Positions 26,303 to 35,300 of a DNA stretch of 64,000 nucleotides are shown in pieces (the stretch's first letter is position 1; every line of letters starts with the position of its first letter). The position numbers and the translations under genes are program-made. The notes under the pieces are model-generated. The model was not told the origin of the DNA and did not search any database. It worked only from the letters and a program-made list of their open reading frames with translations. The DNA is taken from the NCBI GenBank assembly GCA_012798805.1, contig JAAZMM010000003.1, positions 1-64,000 of the forward strand, given 5' to 3'. Source of the stretch: Bacteroidales bacterium. GTDB lineage: Bacteria > Bacteroidota > Bacteroidia > Bacteroidales > UBA932.

Positions 26303-27718
26303 ATGAAAAATCCGCGATTGATTGTTGCCGGCATAGGGCCGGGTAGCACAGAAGATATTACACCTGCAGTTATTCGAGCCATTCAGCAGAGCGATGTAGT
26401 TATCGGCTATAAATATTATTTCAGATTCATTCAATCCTATTTAAATGAAAACACTCTCTGTATTGATACAGGCATGAGGAGTGAGAAAGAGCGTGCAAGA
26501 GAGGCTTTTGAACAAGTAGAGCAAGGCAAAAATGTCTGTGTAATCAGTTCCGGAGATGCCGGTATTTACGGAATGGCTCCTTTAATCTTTGAAATGAAAA
26601 AGGAGCGGCAAAGTACGGTTGAAATTGTGGTTTTGCCGGGTGTTAGTGCCTTTCAAAAAGCAGCCGCTCTGCTTGGGGCACCTATTGGCCATGACTTATG
26701 TATAATTTCCCTGTCAGACTTGATGACTCCCTGGGAAAAGATCGAAAAACGCATATTTGCTGCTGCTTCAGCAGATTTTATTACAGCTATTTATAATCCT
26801 AAAAGTGTAGGGCGCTACTGGCAATTGCACCGATTGAAAGAGATTTTCTTGCAGGAGCGTAATCCGGAAACCCCTGTGGGTTATGTGCGACAAGCGGGTA
26901 GAGAAGAGGAAAGTGTACATATCACGACCTTGGGAGATTTTAATCCGGATGATGAAAATGTAGATATGTTCACCACTATTCTGATTGGTAACACGCAATC
27001 TTTTGTTTGGGATAATAAATTTATTACGCCACGTGGGTATTACCGGGAAAAGTCAGATGTTGAGGTTAAAAATATAGGACAAGAAATAATGATAAACAGT
27101 TTCCGAACTATTGAAGCGGAACTGAACAATCCCAATATACCACTTGGAAAAAAGTGGGCTTTGCTACATGCTATTCATACAACCGCCGATTTTGATATGG
27201 AAAACCTCTTGACTGTGGATGAGCATGCGGTGGAAATGCTATATCAAGCCTTTGAGAGCGGGAAGATTAAGACTATTGTTACTGATGTTACAATGGTAGC
27301 ATCAGGTATCCGTAAAGGAGCTGTAAAGCGATTGGGTGTTGATGTAAAATGTTATTTGTCTGATGAAAGAGTCCCGCAGTTGGCTGAAGAAAAGGGAATC
27401 ACTCGCACACAGGCCGGTGTCCGTCTCGCAGTTGAAGAGCATCCGGAAGCTTTATATGCATTCGGGAATGCCCCCACGGCACTTATGGAGTTGTGTGATT
27501 TGGTTAGGAAAGGAAAGGCGAAACCGGCAGCCATAATAGCTGCTCCGGTGGGTTTTGTAAATGTTTGTGAAAGCAAACATATGGTAAAGCCATTTGCCAA
27601 TATTCCCAAGATTATTATAGAGGGAAGAAAGGGAGGAAGCAGTTTGGCAGCCACTTTGGTCAATGCCATACTCTCCTTCAATGATGCAGAACAATTAAAG
27701 CCCGGCAGAGATGTCTAA
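26303..27718 (+). CDS. cbiHC: Fused CbiH (precorrin-3B C17-methyltransferase) and CbiC (precorrin-8 methylmutase)
   Basis: The 471-residue fusion joins two non-consecutive steps of corrin-ring synthesis. Residues about 1-250 are a tetrapyrrole SAM methyltransferase, with VAGIGPGSTEDITPAV, SSGDAGIYGMAPLIFE, LPGVSAFQKAAALLGAPIGHD and the closing TPRGYY typical of CbiH/CobJ; it performs C17 methylation and ring contraction. Residues about 260-470 are CbiC/CobH, with the catalytic His in AIHTTADFDM, then VTDVTMVASGIRK, FGNAPTALMEL and PVGFVNVCESK; it moves a methyl from C11 to C12. It starts a four-gene operon with 3-8 bp overlaps. Confidence 0.95.
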   Translation: MKNPRLIVAGIGPGSTEDITPAVIRAIQQSDVVIGYKYYFRFIQSYLNENTLCIDTGMRSEKERAREAFEQVEQGKNVCVISSGDAGIYGMAPLIFEMKKERQSTVEIVVLPGVSAFQKAAALLGAPIGHDLCIISLSDLMTPWEKIEKRIFAAASADFITAIYNPKSVGRYWQLHRLKEIFLQERNPETPVGYVRQAGREEESVHITTLGDFNPDDENVDMFTTILIGNTQSFVWDNKFITPRGYYREKSDVEVKNIGQEIMINSFRTIEAELNNPNIPLGKKWALLHAIHTTADFDMENLLTVDEHAVEMLYQAFESGKIKTIVTDVTMVASGIRKGAVKRLGVDVKCYLSDERVPQLAEEKGITRTQAGVRLAVEEHPEALYAFGNAPTALMELCDLVRKGKAKPAAIIAAPVGFVNVCESKHMVKPFANIPKIIIEGRKGGSSLAATLVNAILSFNDAEQLKPGRDV

Positions 27719-28898
27719 ACAGCTATTTCACATTATAGGAATATCGGACGAACAGACCTGTGAATTTTCCCCTGAAGTTCTCAAAGTAATTGCTGCAGGG
27801 AAATTCTTTTCCGGTGGCGTTCGACATTATGAAATCATTTCAAACTTACTGCCGGCAGGTGCAAAATGGATAGATATAACCACGCCATTGGACAATGTCT
27901 TCTCTCAATATGAAGGTGTTCCTGAGATCGTGGTTTTCGCATCCGGAGATCCTCTCTTTTTTGGCTTTGCCAATACAATAAGAGCGAGGTTGCCTAAAGC
28001 CAATATTGTGCTATATCCCACCTTCAACTCATTGCAAATGTTGGCTCATCGTATGCTGTTGCCCTATCACGATATGAAGGTCATTTCATTGACCGGCCGT
28101 CCCTGGGATCTATTCGATCAAGCTCTGATTGAGGGAGAAAAATTGATCGGAGTTTTAACGGATCGCAATAAGACTCCTTCGCGTATTGCGGAGAGGATGT
28201 TGGAATATGGTTATGATAATTACCGTATGACAGTTGGCGAAGTGTTGGGCAATAGGGAAAAAGAGCGGGTTCGTACATTTTCTTTGTCAGAGGTAATTAA
28301 AATGGAGTTTGTTTTACCGAATTGTCTCATTTTGGAGAAGGAAGAGGATCGTTTGCGTCCTTTCGGAATACCTGAATCCGACTTCCATCTTTTAGGCGGG
28401 CGAGTAAATATGATTACAAAAGCTCCGGTCAGATTATTGACTTTGAGTATGCTGGATTTACACAACAAGCACTCTTTCTGGGATGTGGGTTTTTGTACAG
28501 GTTCGGTTTCCATTGAAGCAAAATTGCAGTTCCCCCACCTACAGGTAATTGCGTTTGAGAAAAGGGAAGAGGGGAGGGAATTGATGAATCAAAATGCACG
28601 CCGGTTTGGAACACCGGGTATAACGACCTCTATTGGGGATTTTCTTCAAACCGATCTCTCATCATTTCCGGCTCCTGACGCAGTATTCATTGGCGGACAC
28701 GGCGGAGAGCTAAAAAAAATATTACATAAGATCAATCGAGTGCTACTTCCGGGGGGAGTCATTGTTTTTAATGCAGTCAGTGAAAACAGCAAGGAGTTGT
28801 TCATTGAGGGTATAGGGGAAATAAACCGTACTGTGACTAGGCTAATGCGTGTAGCCATTGATTCGTTTAATCCCATTGACATAATGAAAGCAGAATGA
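27711..28898 (+). CDS. cbiET: Fused CbiE-CbiT (cobalt-precorrin-7 C5 and -6B C15 methyltransferase)
   Basis: The 395-residue protein is the CobL-type fusion. Residues about 1-200 form the CbiE SAM methyltransferase (ASGDPLFFGFANTIRARL, FNSLQMLAHRMLLPYHDMKVI) and about 205-395 form CbiT (SFWDVGFCTGSVSIEAKLQFP as SAM motif I, then IGGHGGELKKILHKINRVL). Together they methylate C5 and C15 and decarboxylate the C12 acetate. CbiT usually reads DIGxGTGSVSIE; here the central residues are VGFCTGSVS, a mild divergence. It overlaps cbiHC by 8 bp and cbiGF by 4 bp. Confidence 0.95.
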   Translation: MSKQLFHIIGISDEQTCEFSPEVLKVIAAGKFFSGGVRHYEIISNLLPAGAKWIDITTPLDNVFSQYEGVPEIVVFASGDPLFFGFANTIRARLPKANIVLYPTFNSLQMLAHRMLLPYHDMKVISLTGRPWDLFDQALIEGEKLIGVLTDRNKTPSRIAERMLEYGYDNYRMTVGEVLGNREKERVRTFSLSEVIKMEFVLPNCLILEKEEDRLRPFGIPESDFHLLGGRVNMITKAPVRLLTLSMLDLHNKHSFWDVGFCTGSVSIEAKLQFPHLQVIAFEKREEGRELMNQNARRFGTPGITTSIGDFLQTDLSSFPAPDAVFIGGHGGELKKILHKINRVLLPGGVIVFNAVSENSKELFIEGIGEINRTVTRLMRVAIDSFNPIDIMKAE

Positions 28899-30709
28899 AA
28901 GCAATTGTATTAGTTTCTCTACATAGCCTACCTTTAGCTGAAACCATTCGACAAGAACTGGGTGATGCCCTCGTTTATACCACAAATAAATGTGAAGGAT
29001 GCATCACGATAGACTCTTACACCGGCTTTTTTGCTGAGCACTTTTCGGACTTTGACGCTATTATCTTTATTGGAGCAATGGGTATTTGTGTCAGGACTAT
29101 TGTCCCCTATATCCAAAATAAGTATGAAGATCCTGCTGTAATATGTGTGGACAGTACGGGGAAATATGTTATTCCGGTTCTCTCCGGTCATATTGGTGGA
29201 GCAAATGACCTGAGTCGCCGGATTGCATCAATTGTCGGAGGAGAAGCAATTATCACCACGCAGAGTGATAATGAAGAGCTATGGGCCCTGGATACTTTGG
29301 CATCCCGATATGGTTGGCAGAGTGCTGCTTCGCCATCACACATGAACCAATGTATCCATCTTTTTGTCCAGAAGCAGCCGACTGCACTATTACTTGAGGT
29401 CAAGGATAGGGGAACCGGATATCTTGAAGAGACTTTGCCCGGGCATGTCAGAGTATTTTATCATTTCTCAGAGATCCCATTGCTGGAGGTAGAACTGATA
29501 ATTGCAGTAACTCCATACTTCTACGATGCGGGTGAGATACCTATGCTTACTTTCTATCCACAGGTACTCCATCTCGGTATCGGCTGTCGGAAAGGGTCCA
29601 ATCCTGATGGAATTGTTGACTTTATAGAGCAGAAAATTAAAAAACAGGGCCTAAGTCCGCTGGCTTTAGCCTCAGTCGGTACCATAGAGCTGAAAAAGGA
29701 TGAACCTCTGTTGAAAGAATTGTGCAAAAAATATCCTTATATAAAAAAGCAGATATATAGAACTGAAGAGTTGAAAAATATAGAGGTGCCAAATCCATCT
29801 CAAAAGGCTTTTGAGGTTACAGGTATTTATGGGGTAGCGGAAGCAGCCTCTTTGAAAAGCAGTCATGGCGGGCTGATACTGATAGAAAAACAGAAAGGTG
29901 TGCTGACCGAGGGAAGCCATTTTACATTTGCCTTGTCTTTAGACAGGAGATCATTACGCAGCGGGCATATCGAAATAGTTGGTGCGGGTCCCGGAGATCC
30001 GGAATTGATTTCTGTGCGAGGCAAACGTTTCCTTCAGGAAGCTGATCTGATATTATATGCCGGTAGTCTGGTTCCCGTCGAACTCACTTATTATGCCAAA
30101 AACGGGGCAACTGTCCGAAGTTCTGCTCACCTCGATTTGGATGAGCAGTTTGCTCTGATGAAAGAATTTTATGACCGTGGGCTTCTGGTGGTCCGTCTTC
30201 ATACGGGGGACCCCTGTATCTATGGGGCTATACAGGAACAAATGGCATTCTTCGACAAACATAAAATGAGTTATAATATTACACCGGGCATTTCCTCTTT
30301 TCAGGCTGCCGCTGCCGCCCTTCGTTCTCAGTTTACAATACCGGAAAAAGTACAAACCATAATACTCACAAGAGGAGAAGGTCGTACGCCGATGCCTGAA
30401 AAGGAACAACTCCACAAATTGGCACAATCACAGAGCACAATGTGCATTTATCTCAGTGCGGGAATCGTAGAGCAGGTTCAAGAGGAATTATTGCAAGCCT
30501 ACCCGCCTGAAACTCCGGTGGCAGCTTGTTATAAGCTTACCTGGAAAGAAGAACGTATCTATAGGGGAGAATTAAAAGACCTTGCCCGTATTGTTCGTGA
30601 GAATAATTTGACGCTTACTACTTTATTGGTAGTAGGAGATGCCATTGATAACCGAGAAGGTCAATCACGCCTCTACGCACATGACTTTAAACACCTTTTC
30701 AGACCATGA
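28895..30709 (+). CDS. cbiGF: Fused CbiG (cobalt-precorrin-5A hydrolase) and CbiF (cobalt-precorrin-4 C11-methyltransferase)
   Basis: The 604-residue fusion combines adjacent steps. Residues about 1-345 are CbiG: IFIGAMGICVRTIVPYI, VCVDSTGKYVIPVLSGHIGGANDL and LGIGCRKGS are its central signatures; it opens the delta-lactone and releases acetaldehyde. Residues about 352-600 are CbiF/CobM: IVGAGPGDPELISVRGKRFL, YAGSLVPVEL, RLHTGDPCIYGAIQEQM and TPGISSFQAAAAAL. CbiF makes the substrate of CbiG, so fusion could channel an unstable intermediate. The presence of CbiG indicates the early-cobalt (anaerobic) route. Confidence 0.95.
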   Translation: MKAIVLVSLHSLPLAETIRQELGDALVYTTNKCEGCITIDSYTGFFAEHFSDFDAIIFIGAMGICVRTIVPYIQNKYEDPAVICVDSTGKYVIPVLSGHIGGANDLSRRIASIVGGEAIITTQSDNEELWALDTLASRYGWQSAASPSHMNQCIHLFVQKQPTALLLEVKDRGTGYLEETLPGHVRVFYHFSEIPLLEVELIIAVTPYFYDAGEIPMLTFYPQVLHLGIGCRKGSNPDGIVDFIEQKIKKQGLSPLALASVGTIELKKDEPLLKELCKKYPYIKKQIYRTEELKNIEVPNPSQKAFEVTGIYGVAEAASLKSSHGGLILIEKQKGVLTEGSHFTFALSLDRRSLRSGHIEIVGAGPGDPELISVRGKRFLQEADLILYAGSLVPVELTYYAKNGATVRSSAHLDLDEQFALMKEFYDRGLLVVRLHTGDPCIYGAIQEQMAFFDKHKMSYNITPGISSFQAAAAALRSQFTIPEKVQTIILTRGEGRTPMPEKEQLHKLAQSQSTMCIYLSAGIVEQVQEELLQAYPPETPVAACYKLTWKEERIYRGELKDLARIVRENNLTLTTLLVVGDAIDNREGQSRLYAHDFKHLFRP

Positions 30710-32496
30710 TATTGATATTAGGAGGCACTACAGAAGGACGTATGGCGGTCAGAGTGGCCGATGAAGCGGGTTCCTCATATTATTATTCCACTAAGGGCGA
30801 TCTGCAACAAATAGTATGTCGCAATGGTGTACATTTAACAGGAGGATTGGATGCGGAGGCTATGATCTCCTTTTGTAGAAGTCAAGAAATCAGACTTTTG
30901 GTTGATGCTGCCCATCCTTTTGCTGTAGAGTTGCATAATGTGGTTGCTGAAACTTCTGAGGTGTTGGGACTTCCGGTTGTTCGTGTTGAGCGTCGTTATC
31001 CCGAACAATCGGATGATATAGTTTGGTGTGAAGATTATGACGATGCGATCAGGTTATTAAATGAGGACGGAATTGAAAGAGTGTTGGCGTTGACTGGTGT
31101 GCAGACCATAGGTAAGCTTCGTGAATACTGGCAAAAGCATACTTGTTGGTTTCGTATTCTTCCGAGAGAAGAATCTCTTTTAAAAGCAAAGGAAGAGGGG
31201 TTTAGCGAGCAAAATCTTGTTTACTATGAAGAAGGAAATGATTTTGCTCTCTTAGAGTTGCTTAATCCGCAAGCTATATTGACCAAGGAGAGCGGTGAGT
31301 CCGGAGGCTTTATTCAAAAAGTAAAAGCAGCCCGACAATATGGTATTCCCGTTTATGCTATCAAAAGGCCCTCATTGCCCTATGATTCTGTAAAGGTTAC
31401 CGGAGAGCATGGTTTACGTAAACAGATAGAATTGCATGTTCCCGATTTTTTCCCCTTAAGAAGCGGATATACGACGGGAGCATGCGCGACTGCCGCGAGC
31501 AAGGCTGCCTTACTTCTCCTTTTGGGGGAAAAAGAGCCTCAAAGCGTTCCCATTACTTTTCCAAATGGCGAAGTGCTGGAATTGGCGATTGCCAAAATTA
31601 AAAAAGAGAACGGAGGAGTTTCGGCGACAGTTATTAAAGATGCCGGAGATGATCCTGATGTGACTGATGGACAAAGTATTGTCTCAACTATCAGGTTCAA
31701 TGACTCTTCAGAGATTCGTTTTCTGCAAGGGGAAGGGGTTGGCAAGGTAACACTGCCCGGTTTGGGATTGGAAATAGGCGGCCCGGCAATTAATAGAGTG
31801 CCCCGACAAATGATCGAAAGGGAGTTGTCGGCACTCTATTCCGGAGGGTTAGATGTGATAATTTCCGTTCCCGGTGGTCGTGAATTGGCAAAACGGACAT
31901 TTAATCCCAGATTGGGCGTTGAAGGCGGTATTTCCATTATAGGCACCTCGGGTATTGTCCGTCCATTTTCTTCGGAAGCCTACATTGGTGCTATCCGCAG
32001 TGGAATTCACGTTTGTAAGGCAGTTGGATCTCCTCGTCTGGTTATTAATTCCGGAGCCAAGAGCGAGGGCTTTTTAAAGGCTTTATACCCGGAACTTCCT
32101 CCTCAAGCCTTTGTTCAATATGGTAACTTCATAGGTGACGCATTGAGGATAGCGAGTGAACTTAAAATAGAAAAAGTCACTTTAGGGGTTATGATAGGGA
32201 AGGCCGTAAAATTAGCTGAGGGTTTTCTTGATACTCATAGTAAAAATGTGATGATGAACAAGGAGTTTTTGAAACAGTTGGCAGCAGAAGCCGGTTGTTC
32301 GGAATCTGCAGGAGAGATTATTGAGAAAATTACTTTAGCCCGGGAATTGTGGACTGGTTTTACCCTTGAAGATGCGGAACTTTTTTTCCCTTTGTTATCG
32401 TCACGTTGTCTTGCGGTGGCTCGCACCTCTTTTCCGAAGGGTCAGTTGACCCTATTGCTATTGGATGAAGCCGGAAAGGGCATAAAAGCAGAATAG
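30706..32496 (+). CDS. cbiJD: Fused CbiJ (precorrin-6A reductase) and CbiD (cobalt-precorrin-5B C1-methyltransferase)
   Basis: The 596-residue fusion places CbiJ/CobK at about 1-245 (LILGGTTEGRMAVRVADEAG, VDAAHPFAVELHNVV, ILTKESGESGGFIQKV) and CbiD at about 250-596 (LRSGYTTGACATAASKAALL, GVEGGISIIGTSGIVRPFS, YGNFIGDALRIASEL). CbiD methylates C1 of cobalt-precorrin-5B and CbiJ reduces the resulting precorrin-6A with NADPH, again consecutive steps. CbiD confirms the early-cobalt pathway. It is the last gene of the ring-building operon; the riboswitch follows about 120 bp downstream. Confidence 0.95.
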   Translation: MILILGGTTEGRMAVRVADEAGSSYYYSTKGDLQQIVCRNGVHLTGGLDAEAMISFCRSQEIRLLVDAAHPFAVELHNVVAETSEVLGLPVVRVERRYPEQSDDIVWCEDYDDAIRLLNEDGIERVLALTGVQTIGKLREYWQKHTCWFRILPREESLLKAKEEGFSEQNLVYYEEGNDFALLELLNPQAILTKESGESGGFIQKVKAARQYGIPVYAIKRPSLPYDSVKVTGEHGLRKQIELHVPDFFPLRSGYTTGACATAASKAALLLLLGEKEPQSVPITFPNGEVLELAIAKIKKENGGVSATVIKDAGDDPDVTDGQSIVSTIRFNDSSEIRFLQGEGVGKVTLPGLGLEIGGPAINRVPRQMIERELSALYSGGLDVIISVPGGRELAKRTFNPRLGVEGGISIIGTSGIVRPFSSEAYIGAIRSGIHVCKAVGSPRLVINSGAKSEGFLKALYPELPPQAFVQYGNFIGDALRIASELKIEKVTLGVMIGKAVKLAEGFLDTHSKNVMMNKEFLKQLAAEAGCSESAGEIIEKITLARELWTGFTLEDAELFFPLLSSRCLAVARTSFPKGQLTLLLLDEAGKGIKAE

Positions 32497-32599
32497 AACC
32501 TTCAAAAGGATCTTCTCAAACTCATCAGATGGTGACTAAGCCATTAAACGACAAATTTAGTTTAATGAGGATATATTCTTAATTCTAAAAAACATTTCT

Positions 32600-32607
32600 T
32601 ACTTTTG
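32600..32607 (+). promoter_or_regulatory. -7 promoter element of the riboswitch-led uptake operon
   Basis: TACTTTTG matches TAnnTTTG and is followed by GCGCC. The predicted start is at the 5' edge of the cobalamin riboswitch. No -33 TTTG is evident. Confidence 0.65.
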
Positions 32608-32613
32608 CGCCGA

Positions 32614-32783
32614 ATTGGTGTTCGTTTCCTCAATCGGAGGATTCGGCTAAAAGGGAATCAGGTGAAAATCCTGAGCAGACACCGCTGCTGTAAGCTCCGT
32701 GTAATGTCCTTGAAAACCTAAGCCACTGTTCTACAAGAATGGGAAGGCATCAAGGATGGAGCAAGCCAGAAGACCTACCAATT
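32614..32783 (+). promoter_or_regulatory. Cobalamin riboswitch
   Basis: The leader holds the conserved blocks of the AdoCbl/Cbl aptamer in order: a 5' P1 strand near ATTGGTG; AAAGGGAATCAGGTGAAAATC (32650 on) followed by CCTGAGCAGACACCGCTGCT and GTAA; then GCCACTG, TGGGAAGGC and finally GCCAGAAGACCTACC (32764-32779). The usual CCCGC reads ACCGC here. From 32784 to 32929, without a gene, lies the expression platform: GGCT...GAGCC can form a short hairpin, but I could not identify a U-tract, so control may act on translation. It should shut down the TonB receptor/lipoprotein/PepSY/cbiA/btuFCD genes when corrinoid is plentiful. Confidence 0.93.
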
Positions 32784-32929
32784 TTGTGAGTTTAAAGGCT
32801 TTCGGGTAATAAGAGCCGTGAACATACAGCGATGAATTCCTAATTTAAATAGAATACAAGGGATTTCGTCTTCTATGATGTTCTATCCTATTTGTCCCAA
32901 GGCCGTTGAATGACAACTTAAGCGATAGA

Positions 32930-35289
32930 ATGATAAAGAAAAAAACAGCAAGTTTCTTATTTCTGATACTTATCTGCGCAATTTCCTTTGCGCAAACAAA
33001 GTTTACATTATCGGGCACTGTGACAGATCCGGATGGAGAGCCTGTTTTTGCCGCTGCTGTAGCTCTTAAGAATACCACCTCCGGTACCTACACTGATGAA
33101 AAAGGGCATTATAGCCTCTCTGTAAAGGCCGGTGAGCATCTGTTGATTGTTTCAATGGTGGGCTATGAAACACAGGAACAGACGGTTAAGGTATTTTCGA
33201 ATAAGAAAGTGGATCTGGTATTGAAGGAAAGTTCGGTCCATCTTGAGTCGGCACAAGTTTACGGAAAGAGCAGGGCGCAACTGCTCCGTGAAGGCGCCTA
33301 TTCTGTTAATGCCATGAATGTGAAACCACTAGTTAATACTATTCAAAGCCTGAGTGCCATCGTCAATAGAACTACAGGAGTGAGAATACGTGAGGAAGGA
33401 GGAGTAGGGTCTGATTTTAGTCTTTCAATAAATGGTATGTCCGGTAATTCTATCCGTTATTTTCTGGATGGTATGCCACTGGACACAAAAGGAAGCGGGG
33501 TAACGTTGGCTAACCTCCCGCCCAATATAATTGAACGTATTGAAATATATAAAGGAGTAGTTCCTGCTTACTTGGGGGCCGATGCTCTGGGCGGCGCGAT
33601 CAATATTATTACAAACCAACAAAAACAAAATTACTGTGATCTCTCCTATAGTGTAGGATCTTTCCACACTCATTTATTTAATTTCAACGGGCAGTATGTG
33701 GAGCCCGGGACGGGATTTATCATTAAACCCACTATCGGTGTGAATTATTCCAAGAATGACTATAAGGTCAAAAATGTAGAAGTGTGGAATGAGGAGCAAG
33801 AAAAATATATGCTTGAGGAGAGAAAGCGTTTTCACGACGATTATTTCTCATTATTAGGACAGGTGGAGGTTGGAGTTACAAATAAGAAGTGGACCGATGC
33901 GTTTTTTATAACAGCTTCATACTCAAAGGTGGATAAAGAGCTGCAAACAGGCTCGATTCAATCTGTAGTGTATGGTGAGGCGGAGAGGAAATCTGATTCA
34001 AAAAACATTTCTGCAACGTATAAAAAGAGAAATTTGATTTTTGAAAACCTGGATTTTCAAGCACTTCTATCATACACCTGGGATCATTCGCGCACTATAG
34101 ACACTGTGTTTAGAAAATATGACTGGAACAACAATTACATCAACACTACGCGTAATGAAATATATGGTGGCAGCAGATCTATAAGAAACTATAAACGCCC
34201 CAGGACCGTAGCCCGCCTGAATTTTGACTATGCTATAAATAACAACCACTCTTTAAATCTGAATTATTTGCTGAACAGGCTCGGAAATGAGAGATATGAT
34301 GAGGTGGATAAATCTTTCTCCAGATCAAATGATGTGCTTGCAAAACACATTATAGGACTCTCCTACAACCAGACCTTCTTTGATGGCAAAATGAATAATG
34401 TCTTTTTTGTGAAGGATTATATAAACTATCTTATGGTTACACAAAAAGACAGACCCTGGATTTCAGGCTCAGACGAGATAGACAGCGAGGCGACAAAAAA
34501 CTATTGGGGATATGGTGCTGCAATGAGATTTACAATTTTTGAGCCCCTTGCCCTAAAGGCTTCATACGAACATAGTATAAGGCTTCTTTTGGGAAATGAA
34601 TTGCTAGGTAATGGTATCACCGTGCTGCCCAACCTTACTTTAAGGCCTGAGAATAGCGATAACTTCAATTTAGGACTTTTCGGATCTATAAAGCTAAAGA
34701 ACAAGCACCTTTTCAACTATGAAGCAAATGCTTTCATCAGAGATGCTACCGACTATGTCAGGCTCGTAGTTTCAGAGAGAGATGGATTGTCGCAGTATGA
34801 GAATGTTTCAAGTGTGAAAATTGCCGGTATTGAAGGAGAGTTTTCATATAACTACAAGGACTTCATATGGTGTTTGCTAACTGTAGCTATCAAGATGCCA
34901 GGGATATGAACCAGTACAAGGAGGATGGTAAAGCATCCATTACCTATAAGAATAAGTTACCAAACAGACCCTGGCTTTTCGGTAATGCTGAAGTTGATTT
35001 TTATTTCAGGGATATTTTTGGAAATGGAGATAAACTGAGAATAGGCTATCATTACCAATATGTGCACTGGTTTTATCTTACCTGGGAAGCCTATGGTTCT
35101 TTGGCCGGAAAATCAAAAATTCCAACTCAACATCAACACAATGCGGTAATTGCCTATTCATGGAAAAAAGAGCGTTATAACATATCACTGGGGTGCAATA
35201 ACCTTTTTGATAAAGAACTATATGACAATTTTATGCTCCAGAAACCAGGTAGGTACTTCTTTCTGAAGTTACGATTATTCATTAATTAA
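32930..35289 (+). pseudogene. TonB-dependent outer-membrane receptor (corrinoid/XusA-like), frameshifted
   Basis: The first frame (32930-34909) gives signal peptide (SFLFLILICAISFAQ), a carboxypeptidase-like regulatory domain (LSGTVTDPDGEPVFAAAVAL, about 25-105), a TonB plug (GMSGNSIRYFLDGMPLD, RIEIYKGVVPAYLGADALGG) and most of the barrel. It breaks after FSYNYKDF near 34860, and the rest of the barrel continues in the -1 frame from 34861 to 35289, ending RYFFLKLRLFIN, a normal terminal aromatic strand. Restored, the protein would be about 785 residues. No slippery heptamer is visible at the junction, so a 1-bp deletion or sequence error is likelier than programmed frameshifting. ATG 32930 is chosen over an upstream TTG. 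As first gene behind the riboswitch it should carry corrinoid across the outer membrane. Confidence 0.85.
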
Positions 35290-35300
35290 TTTGTATAAAA

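Noticed and set aside
34850-34875. Programmed -1 ribosomal frameshifting in the receptor gene
   Set aside because: No slippery heptamer or downstream structure was seen at the junction, and receptors of this family are not known to need it.
34867-35289. A separate small gene starting at ATG 34867
   Set aside because: The product is the missing C-terminal part of the TonB receptor barrel, ending in the usual terminal aromatic strand. It belongs to the frameshifted receptor.
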